The notes beneath the pieces were generated by a model that did not search any database, was not told where the DNA came from, and saw nothing but the letters and a program-made list of their open reading frames with translations. Both the position numbers and the translations under genes were made by a program. DNA of 44,336 nt from Enterococcus nangangensis. Its GTDB lineage: Bacteria; Bacillota; Bacilli; Lactobacillales; Enterococcaceae. Location: NCBI RefSeq assembly GCF_005405245.1, contig NZ_BJDR01000016.1, positions 1 to 44,336 of the forward strand, given 5' to 3'. Each line of letters opens with the position of its first letter. Position 1 is the stretch's first letter. Positions 8,272 through 18,000 of the stretch are shown here, in pieces.

Positions 8272-9132
8272 CTATTCACCCAAATTTAGCTGAAATGGCG
8301 GGTGGTTATGTCTTTTATCTTCCGGTGGTAACGTCATGTAATCACCGTATCTTTGCGTCAAATAACTTTCAATTTTTTGAGGAACTCTTGCTTCAAAGGA
8401 TTCAAACTTCATTTTTTTTGTTGGATAAATATCTTTTTTATAAACAATGCTTGTAAAACGCTCTGGATCAAACATATATGCCATTCTATCAGTATCTTCA
8501 TTTTGATACTGCACAGCATATTTCTTGGCCTTTTTATAAAAGAAGCGAGGGCTTAGTTTGAATATTTTAAAGGCTGTATGTGCACATCTACTAACAAATA
8601 ATACAATGCTTTTCTTCCAACCACTTATATACAAGACTGGACTTGGCACGCCACTTAACACTAATAATTTGCCATAGAACCAAGCTGCAGTTCCTTGTTT
8701 TTTCATTTTTGCTTCATCATTAGGAATATTGTCAAAACAAAAAATATCTAAAAATACGCCAAACTCCCCTGGAACATCTTTTAAATCTTTTGTTTTAAAT
8801 GTAGTTCCATTTAGCCCCCAACGAGTGTTCATTAGCGGAAACATTTCATTAGTTTCGTTGTTTACTACTGTATATTTATCTGAATAATTTTGTCTAGCAA
8901 TTTCTAGAAACTTATCATAATCTTTGCGATTCATTCCAACATCAATATCATCATCCCAAGGAATAATTCCTTGGTGACGAACAGCCCCAATAGCGGATCC
9001 ACCACATAAAAAATACTCTAAATTGAACTTATCACATATTTCATCAAACTCTTTCAATATATCTAATTCAATTTTTTGTAATTTTTTTAAAGTTGTTTCA
9101 TCGTATGTATCATATAGCATCGCTTTATTCAC
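8272..9132 (-). CDS. LicD-family phosphotransferase (second copy)
   Basis: A 286-residue LicD-family protein. The hallmark CGGSAIGAVRHQGIIPWDDD lies at about 43-62, followed by ID and a YDKF segment. It is clearly diverged from the LicD protein at 6290-7114, so it probably acts on a different acceptor or step and is not a recent duplicate. It overlaps the upstream DUF2304 gene by four bases (ATGA), indicating coupled translation. Predicted role: transfer of a phosphoalditol such as ribitol phosphate from CDP-ribitol to the growing glycan. Phosphocholine transfer is the alternative. Confidence 0.88.
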   Translation of the reverse strand: MNKAMLYDTYDETTLKKLQKIELDILKEFDEICDKFNLEYFLCGGSAIGAVRHQGIIPWDDDIDVGMNRKDYDKFLEIARQNYSDKYTVVNNETNEMFPLMNTRWGLNGTTFKTKDLKDVPGEFGVFLDIFCFDNIPNDEAKMKKQGTAAWFYGKLLVLSGVPSPVLYISGWKKSIVLFVSRCAHTAFKIFKLSPRFFYKKAKKYAVQYQNEDTDRMAYMFDPERFTSIVYKKDIYPTKKMKFESFEARVPQKIESYLTQRYGDYMTLPPEDKRHNHPPFQLNLGE

Positions 9133-9491
9133 CCTTCTTTACTTTTTCTCTGTAAATCACTCAGCTCTTTTTTCATAAGGGAAACCTCTTGTGTTAACTT
9201 CTTATTATGTCTTTCTGCATTAATTAGCGAAATATGGGTAGTCAACGAAAAGACAATCAGAATTGCTGTTGTAATAAAAAGAGCTAATGATGTCAAAGTA
9301 GAGATACCAAAGAAATGAGCTATTTTATTGCCAAGATTTGGGAACAGGGCACCAATAACTAACACAACGGACAAACTCAGCCATTTCCCCATTTGTCTAA
9401 TTTCAGCATTCCCTTTGCGAATCAGTTTTACTGTGAAAATAAAAAAACCGATGGCCAGTAGAATGGCCATAATTTGTAGTTTAAGAGGCAT
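9129..9491 (-). CDS. DUF2304 small membrane protein (GacJ-like)
   Basis: A 120-residue protein with three hydrophobic segments (about 4-22, 37-53, 66-88) and a charged, coil-prone tail (about 93-118). This is the layout of DUF2304 proteins. The best-known member, GacJ of group A streptococcus, binds and stimulates GacI, a polyprenyl-phosphate GlcNAc synthase. Here too the gene lies directly after a DPM1-like GT2, with a one-base gap, and overlaps the next LicD gene. The role as an activator of that enzyme is inferred from family and neighbourhood. No catalytic motif is seen. Confidence 0.8.
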   Translation of the reverse strand: MPLKLQIMAILLAIGFFIFTVKLIRKGNAEIRQMGKWLSLSVVLVIGALFPNLGNKIAHFFGISTLTSLALFITTAILIVFSLTTHISLINAERHNKKLTQEVSLMKKELSDLQRKSKEG

Positions 9492-9492
9492 T

Positions 9493-10221
9493 TTACTTCT
9501 CCTTCTTCTCGATCAAAGTTGCAAATAAAATAGATAAGGAAACTGTCACCATGTAATTAATTGCACTAAGTAGTCTAATACTAGATTCTCCAGTTTCTCG
9601 TTCAAACATATTTACGCCTACTTCTTTAATCCTTATTTTATGAGCAAGCAAATGCATATAACTTTCGGGCTCGGGATATTTACTTGGATATCGATCTACA
9701 AACTGCTGAATAACCTTTCTATTGCCAGCACGGTAGCCACTTGTAACATCTTTAATCTCTACACCCGAAAGCAATTTGATTAATGTAGACAAAATTTTTA
9801 TACCTAACTGTCTGGCACCTGTTGATTTGAATTCCGAAGTACTAGATGTAACGAAACGGGAACCTACAGTAAAGTCAGCTTCATCTTTGATAATTGGTTC
9901 AACTAGATTAGGAAGCGATTCAATATCATGTTGCCCATCACCATCATATTGAATTGCGATATCATAATTTTTTTCAAGAGCGTATAAATAGCCTGTCTGA
10001 ACAGCACCACCAATACCCAAGTTCTGAATCAACTCTACGTGATCTATATTATTTTCTCGCAAAACTTCTTCTTCATTGTCTGTTGAGCCATCATTAATTA
10101 CAATATAATCTAAATGATAGCTGCATTTTTTTCTATATGCATCTACTTTTCGTATTACATTTACGATGCCTTCAGATTCATTATACGCTGGGATGATGAG
10201 TAATATTTTTATTAAATCCAT
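9493..10221 (-). CDS. Polyprenyl-phosphate glycosyltransferase, DPM1/GacI-like GT2
   Basis: A 242-residue GT2 of the dolichol-phosphate-mannose-synthase kind. Motifs are PAYNE (11-15), NDGSTD (43-48), GIGGAVQTG (about 69-77) and DGDGQHD (93-99). A hydrophobic stretch near the C-terminus (about 215-236) could anchor it to the membrane. Such enzymes load one sugar onto undecaprenyl phosphate for use outside the cell by a GT-C transferase. With the adjacent DUF2304 protein it mirrors GacI-GacJ. The sugar is unknown; GlcNAc is a guess by analogy. The DUF2142 protein of the locus is the candidate GT-C partner. Confidence 0.88.
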   Translation of the reverse strand: MDLIKILLIIPAYNESEGIVNVIRKVDAYRKKCSYHLDYIVINDGSTDNEEEVLRENNIDHVELIQNLGIGGAVQTGYLYALEKNYDIAIQYDGDGQHDIESLPNLVEPIIKDEADFTVGSRFVTSSTSEFKSTGARQLGIKILSTLIKLLSGVEIKDVTSGYRAGNRKVIQQFVDRYPSKYPEPESYMHLLAHKIRIKEVGVNMFERETGESSIRLLSAINYMVTVSLSILFATLIEKKEK

Positions 10222-10247
10222 TTTCTCTTCCTTATCAACATATTTTT

Positions 10248-11033
10248 TTACTGATTACTTTTCTGATTTAACACATAAAATTTCATTAAAAACTTAGCAA
10301 TGTCGTTACCCCAATATCGTTTATACATCTCAAATTCTTCTGCTTCACGGGTGTGATCCTTGGTGTTAACCGTTGTTTCTGACTCTTCATGAATACGATG
10401 ATACATTAGTTTTTCTTGAACAAAGCCAATATTACCTGGTAGCTTCATAATTCGTTCCCAAGCATCCCAATCTAAGGTCATCTTGAGTTGTTCATTGAAA
10501 CGAAAATTTTTTAATCTTTCCAGATTATAGGAAACTGCTGGACAAGCAATAAAATTTCCTAAAGCATATATTCTTCGTTGGTAAGTTTTATTTCTGGAAA
10601 GAAACATTATTTTTAATGCTACGGTTTTAATTTTTAAATTTAAACCTCGTTTACGTACTGCACCTGTAGCATCATTCTCTTCGTAATCTGAAAAGACGAT
10701 ATTACAGTCTTTTACTTTCTCAAACTCTTCAATAATCTTTTCCCCGTAATTAGGTAAGTAAATGTCATCTTGATGCACAATAGTTGCATATTTAGTATCC
10801 ACAAAAGACAACGCATTATTCCAATCTCTGCCAATTCCTCCGCCATCTTTGTGGAATAATTCAATGTCATATTTTTTACATAAATTCCTGATAACGTTAT
10901 CAGGAGTACTTGTATATAGTATAACTTTCGATTTTTTATTTCTAACAGATAGTTGACTAAGGCACGATTGCATGCAATCTTCCAAGTAGGGCGATTGTTT
11001 GTAAGAACAAATAACAAAGGTATGAATTTTCAT
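10248..11033 (-). CDS. Glycosyltransferase family 2
   Basis: A protein of about 261 residues with a GT2 fold: N-terminal HTFVICSYKQSPYLEDC, a GGGIGRDWNNAL segment, and HQDDIYLP as the DxD-like motif. The frame is open to 11051, but AAGGAG sits seven bases before the ATG at 11033, which gives MKIHTFVICS, so that start is used. It probably adds one sugar to a lipid-linked side-chain precursor; donor and linkage are unknown. It stands 92 bases downstream of the GT4 gene, a longer gap than most in this operon. Confidence 0.85.
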   Translation of the reverse strand: MKIHTFVICSYKQSPYLEDCMQSCLSQLSVRNKKSKVILYTSTPDNVIRNLCKKYDIELFHKDGGGIGRDWNNALSFVDTKYATIVHQDDIYLPNYGEKIIEEFEKVKDCNIVFSDYEENDATGAVRKRGLNLKIKTVALKIMFLSRNKTYQRRIYALGNFIACPAVSYNLERLKNFRFNEQLKMTLDWDAWERIMKLPGNIGFVQEKLMYHRIHEESETTVNTKDHTREAEEFEMYKRYWGNDIAKFLMKFYVLNQKSNQ

Positions 11034-11125
11034 GATAGTCTCCTTATACATTTTTACTTTTCATGGCAAGCTTAACTTTCGAATTCACTATCAACAAGAA
11101 ACTCAACAAAAGTTATCTATACTAT

Positions 11126-12391
11126 CTAAATGTTTCTTTTGTTAATTAATTTTTTGACTTTATTCCATACTTTTATCTCTAAAAACTTAATGTTTTCAAT
11201 TAATTTAGATACTTTGGTCTCATTACACTCGATTGTCAATAGCGTATTTAAAGCGAGTATATCTTTCTCTTTATACCCCACTCCTAAATTAAGTAATTCT
11301 ATCAATTCGCAGTATGAGTTCTCTAAAGTGTACTTCTTACTTATATAATCGGAGCGAGAAATAAATATTTTTTTTACTTCATCAAACCTGTCCATATAAC
11401 TAAAAATATTGGCTAGTAGCTCTTTTTCATTACCTAGAGAATACATCTTACCCGTTTCGTACATATTGTAAACAGACTTAAATCCTAAATTATCAGAAAC
11501 AATAACTGGAACACCTTTTAACAATGCTTCGATATACACTAGCCCAAATGTTTCCATTGTCGAGGGAAGTACACAAATGTCTTTGTCACTCACACATTCC
11601 CAAGGATCACTCACATTCCCAACAAAGACTACATTTCTAACGTGATTCTTTTTTATAAAAAAGTCACACTCTTGTTTATAAGGTTCATCCCATCCCCCTA
11701 TTAGAACTAATTCCATATTATTTCTATCGATTTTCGAAAAAGCTTTAATTAGTTCTAATTGATTTTTTCTTTTTGTAATTCTTCCTATTGAAACTATCCT
11801 AGTATTCTGCCCTTTTTTCAGTTCACTTGATTTTACATTGCTATACGGAATAAATTGTCCAATCTTTTTGCTTGAAATCAACGTCTGAATTTTTTTATTC
11901 AATTCCCCTTGTACTGCAAAAATTTCATCTGAGTTTTGTTCAATAAAAGGAATTTTAGAAGCGTAGTATGAAAATTCACCCTCAGGAAATTCGTGAATCA
12001 ACCAGACATGTGGAATCTGACTAATTGCAGCAGCAACTGCTCCCTGCGGCATATTTACAGTATTCGTAATTACTAAATCAATTTTATTTTTTTTTATCAA
12101 ATCTACAATTTTATAGTTAACTTTTTGAATAGAAATGGATTGTTGATTAACCGAACCAAAACCACCCATAGGGGCGTCATGCCACCACCACTTGAGTGCA
12201 GAAATCAAGTAAAGTTTTATCCCTGATTGACTTAATTCTTTCTTGTATTCCATACTTTTACTATAGCCTTGTGGAGCAACTACATAAATTTCGTGCCCTA
12301 CATTCTTAAGAGTCCGCATTAGGTTTAAAATAGAAATTTCTGCTCCATTATCTAGCGTTCCTGTCGGCGAAATGAATAGTATATTAGACAT
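11126..12391 (-). CDS. Glycosyltransferase family 4 (sister of 13797-15035)
   Basis: A 421-residue GT-B enzyme. The start MSNILFISPTGTLDNGAEIS and the central VSIGRITKRKNQLELIKAF, with the C-terminal METFGLVYIEALLKGVPVIV (E-x7-E type donor site), mark GT4. The same motifs in the same order occur in the protein at 13797-15035, so the two are paralogues that now flank the DUF2142 gene. It begins one base after the DUF2142 stop, so the two are tightly coupled. Donor and acceptor are unknown. The extra C-terminal region (about 370-421) is lysine-rich and may bind membrane. Confidence 0.88.
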   Translation of the reverse strand: MSNILFISPTGTLDNGAEISILNLMRTLKNVGHEIYVVAPQGYSKSMEYKKELSQSGIKLYLISALKWWWHDAPMGGFGSVNQQSISIQKVNYKIVDLIKKNKIDLVITNTVNMPQGAVAAAISQIPHVWLIHEFPEGEFSYYASKIPFIEQNSDEIFAVQGELNKKIQTLISSKKIGQFIPYSNVKSSELKKGQNTRIVSIGRITKRKNQLELIKAFSKIDRNNMELVLIGGWDEPYKQECDFFIKKNHVRNVVFVGNVSDPWECVSDKDICVLPSTMETFGLVYIEALLKGVPVIVSDNLGFKSVYNMYETGKMYSLGNEKELLANIFSYMDRFDEVKKIFISRSDYISKKYTLENSYCELIELLNLGVGYKEKDILALNTLLTIECNETKVSKLIENIKFLEIKVWNKVKKLINKRNI

Positions 12392-12392
12392 G

Positions 12393-13754
12393 CTAATTTA
12401 ACAACTCCCTAATCCGAATTAGCCAATCGGTCTCATAGTCAGGTATCCAATAATAGAAAACTATTAAATAAGTCATGATTAGGAAGTTAACTATTAATGT
12501 AATGATAACAATTTTTTTTACAGTGTTTTTTTGAAAAACTAATGCTACGCTATTTTTAATGCTCAAGAAGAAAGGTGAAAAGAAAATTAAGAACGGAGTG
12601 AAATATCTTCCCTGGGCTCCTACTGAAATAGATGCATTGTCTCCTAGAACAAGTGGCGTCCAAGCAAAATACATTCCGCCAATAATTACAAGAACTTGTA
12701 ATGGAAACATTAGCGCTGATGCAATCCCAAAGTTTGTCTCTATATCAACGTCAACTAAGTCTAACTGGAACATCAACAATACTAATACTACAATATCAAT
12801 GTAAATTATCCATAATGGCATTTGAACTTGGAATTGACCTAAGAAACCAAATATTCCTAAAGAAAGTATTCCATTGATATGTCCATTCAAGTTCGTATTT
12901 AATACCGAGTTAATCATGACTTGGATAAAATGAGTAATTCCGCCTTTATCTTTAAAATAAAATACTGCCACAATTGATATAAAAAAAACAGATATAAATA
13001 GCACAAAGTACTTAAACCTAGCTATTAGTTGATACACTTGATTTAAAAAATTATTTGCTTTCTTAAATTTATCTGAAAAATGAATTTTCAGAAGGGGAAA
13101 AAGTAATAGTAGAAAAAAGTTATTCATTTTTGTAACATAACATCCGATAAAAGCTATTATTATTCCCATTATGTTTTTATAATTAAGATTTCTGTTTATA
13201 ACTAAATTAGAAATTAAGAAGAAAACAAATGAAACGAATACAAAATTAACCACATCATACGATAATGACGATGCTTGCTGAATAGAAATAGGCAATAATG
13301 AGATAAACGCTAGAGGAAATTTTCCAAATTTCAGTTTTTTAATAATGAAAAAAAGTGAAATCAAGTAAAATAATGCATTTGTTATTCTTCCCATAGTCAT
13401 AATAACGCCAACCGACGGATATATAGATTTACCTAGAAGCATTCCTAGCAATTGCGGTATATGCGGTATATTTTTAATCGAAAAATTATTTTCTACCTGA
13501 TCATTTGCTAAGTTAATTTTTTCAGTAAATAGATTTTTATATTCAGGAAAGCTAACTTTATCTATATTTTCGATACTATTCATCCAATCAAAGCTATTAT
13601 TCGTTCTAGTATAAACAATTTGCCAAGCCATACGAGCATGATTTGTTTCATCTGGTATTCTATTTAACGGAAAAGCAAAAATACTTATACCAATAAAAAA
13701 GGCACCTAAAATCAAAAAAATATTTTCCGGATTATATTTAGTTTTTTCCCTCAT
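12393..13754 (-). CDS. DUF2142-type polytopic membrane protein, candidate GT-C glycosyltransferase
   Basis: A protein of about 453 residues with ten or more membrane segments. Just after the first segment comes RIPDETNHARMAWQ (about 32-45). This matches the PDE.H signature of DUF2142 proteins, where an acidic pair in the first outer loop recalls GT-C catalytic sites. Such proteins are predicted to transfer a sugar from a polyprenyl-phosphate carrier outside the cell. In this locus the partner would be the DPM1-like enzyme and its DUF2304 helper (inference). The frame opens with a TTG at 13772, but the ATG at 13754 is the better start, with GAAGGGA upstream. It lies between two paralogous GT4 genes. 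Confidence 0.78.
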   Translation of the reverse strand: MREKTKYNPENIFLILGAFFIGISIFAFPLNRIPDETNHARMAWQIVYTRTNNSFDWMNSIENIDKVSFPEYKNLFTEKINLANDQVENNFSIKNIPHIPQLLGMLLGKSIYPSVGVIMTMGRITNALFYLISLFFIIKKLKFGKFPLAFISLLPISIQQASSLSYDVVNFVFVSFVFFLISNLVINRNLNYKNIMGIIIAFIGCYVTKMNNFFLLLLFPLLKIHFSDKFKKANNFLNQVYQLIARFKYFVLFISVFFISIVAVFYFKDKGGITHFIQVMINSVLNTNLNGHINGILSLGIFGFLGQFQVQMPLWIIYIDIVVLVLLMFQLDLVDVDIETNFGIASALMFPLQVLVIIGGMYFAWTPLVLGDNASISVGAQGRYFTPFLIFFSPFFLSIKNSVALVFQKNTVKKIVIITLIVNFLIMTYLIVFYYWIPDYETDWLIRIRELLN

Positions 13755-13796
13755 ACCTTTTATTCCCTTCAACTTTATAATTTATGTTACATTTTT

Positions 13797-15035
13797 TTAC
13801 AAATTACATGTTTTTGATTTAATCTTCCGAAATACCCTTTTTAGAACTTTTTTTAATTTATTTTCTTCTTTATTGGTGATAAGTAAATAATTTAAAGAAG
13901 AGATTCCTTTCTTTTTATAAGGAAGTATATTATCAATATCTAAAATTAATTCTTTATATGACGAGGCCACATCATACAAAGAAAGAGCTTTAGGAATAAA
14001 ATCGATTGACTCTTTTTTTATTTGTATAAAGTTTTCCATATATTTACTGATAGTGCCGGATAATTTTTCAATTTCTCCTAATGAATACATTGTCCCGAAT
14101 TTAAATATTTCATAAACTGATTTAAAACCTAAATTATCAGAAATAATAACAGGTACTCCTTGAAGAAGAGCCTCTACATATACCAAGCCAAAGGTTTCCA
14201 TTGAAGATGTCAATACGCAGATATCCTTTTCTGTAATTAAATCCCAAGGGTTTTCTCTGTTCCCAATAAACTCTATATTTTTTACATGATGTTCACAAAT
14301 CCAATCATCACATTCTTTTTTGTACTCGGAGTCCCAATCACCTATAAAGATTAACTTTGTATTTCCATCTAGTAACGAAAATGCTTTAATAAGCTCCAAT
14401 TGATTTTTTCCCTTAGTTATTCTCCCTATTGAAACAATGCGAATATTATCTCCGTTTTTTAGCTTTGCAATTTTTAACTTTGTATATGGAGTAAAACTTT
14501 TAACAATTCGATTAGGAAACATTTTTTTTAATTCACGTTGAAGTTCTCCTGACACTCCATATATAGCTTCTGAATTACAATCAATAAATTTAGTCTTTGA
14601 AAGATAATAAGCAAACTCGTTCTTTGGAAATTCATGAATCAACCAATAATGAGGAACGTTTTCGATAGCCGCAGCAACTGCTCCCTGGAATATGTTAACA
14701 GTATTAGTAATTACCAAATCAATACTTTTCGTTTGTATAAATTGTTGAATATCTAAAATATTTTTTTTATAAAAGTATATTCGTTCTTCATGAGTTCCAG
14801 CTAATCCTCCCGGAGCGTCCTCCCACCACCACTTAAGCGAAGGGATAAAGTGGACGTAAATTCCAGCTTCTCGACAAAGATTAAAATAATCAGTTTGAGC
14901 AGGTCTAAAATGTTGAGGAGCCACGGCATAAACCTCATCACCTAAATTAACTAGATACTTCATCAAACTAAAAATTGAAATCTCTGCTCCATTGTCAAAC
15001 GTTCCTGTTGGTGATATAAACAGTATCTTTTTCAT
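13797..15035 (-). CDS. Glycosyltransferase family 4 (sister of 11126-12391)
   Basis: A 412-residue GT-B enzyme starting MKKILFISPTGTFDNGAEIS. It carries VSIGRITKGKNQLELIKAF and the donor-site motif METFGLVYVEALLQGVPVII. These and many intervening segments (for example the LKWWW.DAP.GG and ITNTVN..QGAVAAAI parts) match the GT4 at 11126-12391, showing a gene duplication. The two now differ enough to suggest distinct acceptors. AGAGAGGT precedes the ATG, and the giant glycosyltransferase stop is 16 bases upstream. The sugar is unknown. Confidence 0.88.
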   Translation of the reverse strand: MKKILFISPTGTFDNGAEISIFSLMKYLVNLGDEVYAVAPQHFRPAQTDYFNLCREAGIYVHFIPSLKWWWEDAPGGLAGTHEERIYFYKKNILDIQQFIQTKSIDLVITNTVNIFQGAVAAAIENVPHYWLIHEFPKNEFAYYLSKTKFIDCNSEAIYGVSGELQRELKKMFPNRIVKSFTPYTKLKIAKLKNGDNIRIVSIGRITKGKNQLELIKAFSLLDGNTKLIFIGDWDSEYKKECDDWICEHHVKNIEFIGNRENPWDLITEKDICVLTSSMETFGLVYVEALLQGVPVIISDNLGFKSVYEIFKFGTMYSLGEIEKLSGTISKYMENFIQIKKESIDFIPKALSLYDVASSYKELILDIDNILPYKKKGISSLNYLLITNKEENKLKKVLKRVFRKIKSKTCNL

Positions 15036-15051
15036 AACTACCTCTCTAATT

Positions 15052-18000
15052 CTAATCTTCTTTGTTTTCTAAGAAGGTGCTAAACTGATCAATATGTTTA
15101 TAGGTGCTATGTTGATTTACAACAGCACTGTAGGCATTATTGGCAATACTTATCCTCTTTTCAGAAGACAAAATTAAAGATTCTAGGGCTTCAAACCAGC
15201 TATCATCAGTAGCTAAAATTCCGTTTACATCATTAATAATTGTTTCATTAAACGAACCAATATTGCTGGCAATAGTTGGAACCTTCACTAAGGCTGCTTC
15301 AATCCATTTAATTTCAGATTTTGCTTGATTAAAAATCGAATTCACTAACGGAGCTAGATTAATGTCCACTTGACGAATTAATCTAGGTAGCTCATGCCAT
15401 TCAACATAATCATGTTGCTTAATTTGTGCTTTAAATAAAGATAATTCATCTGGTAAATCTAAATAGCCAACAAGATGAAGTTCAACATTCGGATATGCTT
15501 TTAATAGCTTAATTAAAGCTGGCTTAATTAGCTCAAAGTTTTCGTTATGTGTGATTGATCCAGAAAAATAGCCAATTTTTACTAGTGCGCTATCTTGCTT
15601 TATCTCTTCTATTGCTTTATCGCTAGCAGCAATCAATTCTGCACTAGCTAAATTACGATTTAATAGAACCAAATCTTTATAATTCTTAAGTTCTTTTTGC
15701 ATAGTACCCGTGCTAGTGATGATGCCATCGCATAAACACATCATCTGACCATAAGAGTTAACACCAGCATCATACTTGAGTTTCTCATCTCTAGAAAGAC
15801 TTTGCGTATACGAAAGCTGATTGGTATATTTGGTATCGATTACCAAGTCATCAATATCAAATAATACCGTTTTATTATACTTTTTAGCTAGTCGGCATAG
15901 TTCACTTAACTCATTTGAATATGCGCAACGGTAAATAATAATATGACTCGCATGCTCTGCATAGCCCATTTGGAAGCCAGAGCGATTAACTACCCATACC
16001 TCATGACCTAAACTACGCAATTGTTCTGCTTTATTTAAGACGCGATAACGAGTACATTGAGGAATAGCATTTTCTACACCATCAATAATTAAAATATGTT
16101 CTTTAACCTTTTTATTTTTGACTTCATCCATAATATCATAAATGACCTGCATAGGATAACTTGTTTCATTTTCAAGATACGTTAATAGTGCTGGCACTTC
16201 TGTCTCTCTAAGTAGTCCTTGCCAAGCAAATTTATCATTATCATAATTAGCAAATGCAGTATATTTAACTAAAGGCACACCATCTTTTACCATCGTTAAA
16301 GGGTGAATATACATTGCAGAATCTTCATTTGTACTAGCCAGAGAACCGTGAATAAAGCCCTTATCAGCAAAATATTTAGTAAATACTGTTTCGTGTTTAC
16401 CAATAGCTTTATTTCTTGAATCCGTGTCCTCCAATTTCGCCCAATAGTCATAAAAAGAATTATTTTGTAACAATGACCTTTCGATTACTAAAAAGTAGGA
16501 CTGCAGATGCTCTGGAATATAATGATAAGGATTATACTGTGTAAAATCTGGTTGTGGATCTCCATAAGAAATGCCCCAAAAGTCCAATTTTCTCGTAGCC
16601 ATCTTATCAAAAGCCGCTTTTAAATCTGACACTGGGCCAACATTTGTATCATTGACTAGCAGTAACTCATCAAATTTTCTTAACTGTTCTTCTCCTAAAT
16701 ATTGAATACCATAGCGAAAGGCAGCTGTATCATAGCCAGAGTTATCCCTAAGCTGAACTTCACCATAATTTTTTAAAGTTTTGATATCCTCTTCTGGAAG
16801 ACTGCCATTCACTACAATTAACACTTTATCAGAAAGCTCAGCAAGTGCTTTCAAAAAAATAATTTTATATTCTTGAAGGTGTGCTTGTCCTTCATAAATG
16901 ACATAAACTAGAACTCTTTTAGGGTCTTGATAATTATTTTTTTTTCGTTGTACAGAACGGGCAAGACGTAACACTCTACCTTTCAAACTTGTTGAAACTG
17001 ATAATGTCCCTTGTACTTTTCTCTTAGCTTTTCCTAAATACGTTCGAATTAATCTAGGATGTTTAACGATTTGGCCAACAAATTTTAGAGGGCGAATAAT
17101 AGCATTCCCTATTTGATAAGACTTTGATGCTAAAATCAATTGATTTTCTTGTTGTAAGAATTGATTTTTTTGTTGAATCTCAATATTATGTTTAGACAAT
17201 TCACCAATTTCTGCTTCAAGTAATTGCTTTTCTTGCGTTAATGAAGAAATTTGAGCAGTTTCCTGTTTCAGTTTTTCAGTTAAATCAAGTCGCACAGATT
17301 CTAAATCGTGTACATAATCAGTAACTTTACTTAAGTGTTCAAGCAACTCACTTAATCTACCCTCTAATAAAAAAACATTTGCTTGAGCACCACGATACAC
17401 ATTTTCTGGCATTAATTTTAGATACTTCTTCATAATGTAGAAGTAAACTTCAAAATAAAAATGTTCGTCTCTTCTATTAGAAATTGAACTTTCTAGCACA
17501 CGATAATTCACGTTAGCCTCAGAAACATAGTAAGGATTAGCACTTTCATTAACAATCAAATTTAACATAAAATCGTAATCTACTAGTTTTTTTCTATTCA
17601 GTTCTAAATCGTACCTTGCTTTACCAATGCCGGCCACACGTAAAAGCGAGCAATTATCAATATAATTTCCCACTAAATAGTCATCCAGCACAAATGGCTT
17701 CGATTCCATAAACATTCTTTTACTATCAGGATCAAATAAATTTCCATATAATATATCTGCATTCGTCTGAAACGCAGCTTGCATCAATTTATCTATATAT
17801 GTACTTTCTAAGTAATTATCACTATCAACAAATAATAAGAAGCTTCCTTCAATCCAATTAAAAGCGCTATTTCTGGTAACACAAATACCACTATTTATTT
17901 GAGAGCGGTACTCTGTTCGAGCAAACGGGGATTTTGCAATGACTTTACGAATAATATTGTGTGACTCGTCCGTTGAACCGTCGTTAATCACTAATAATTC

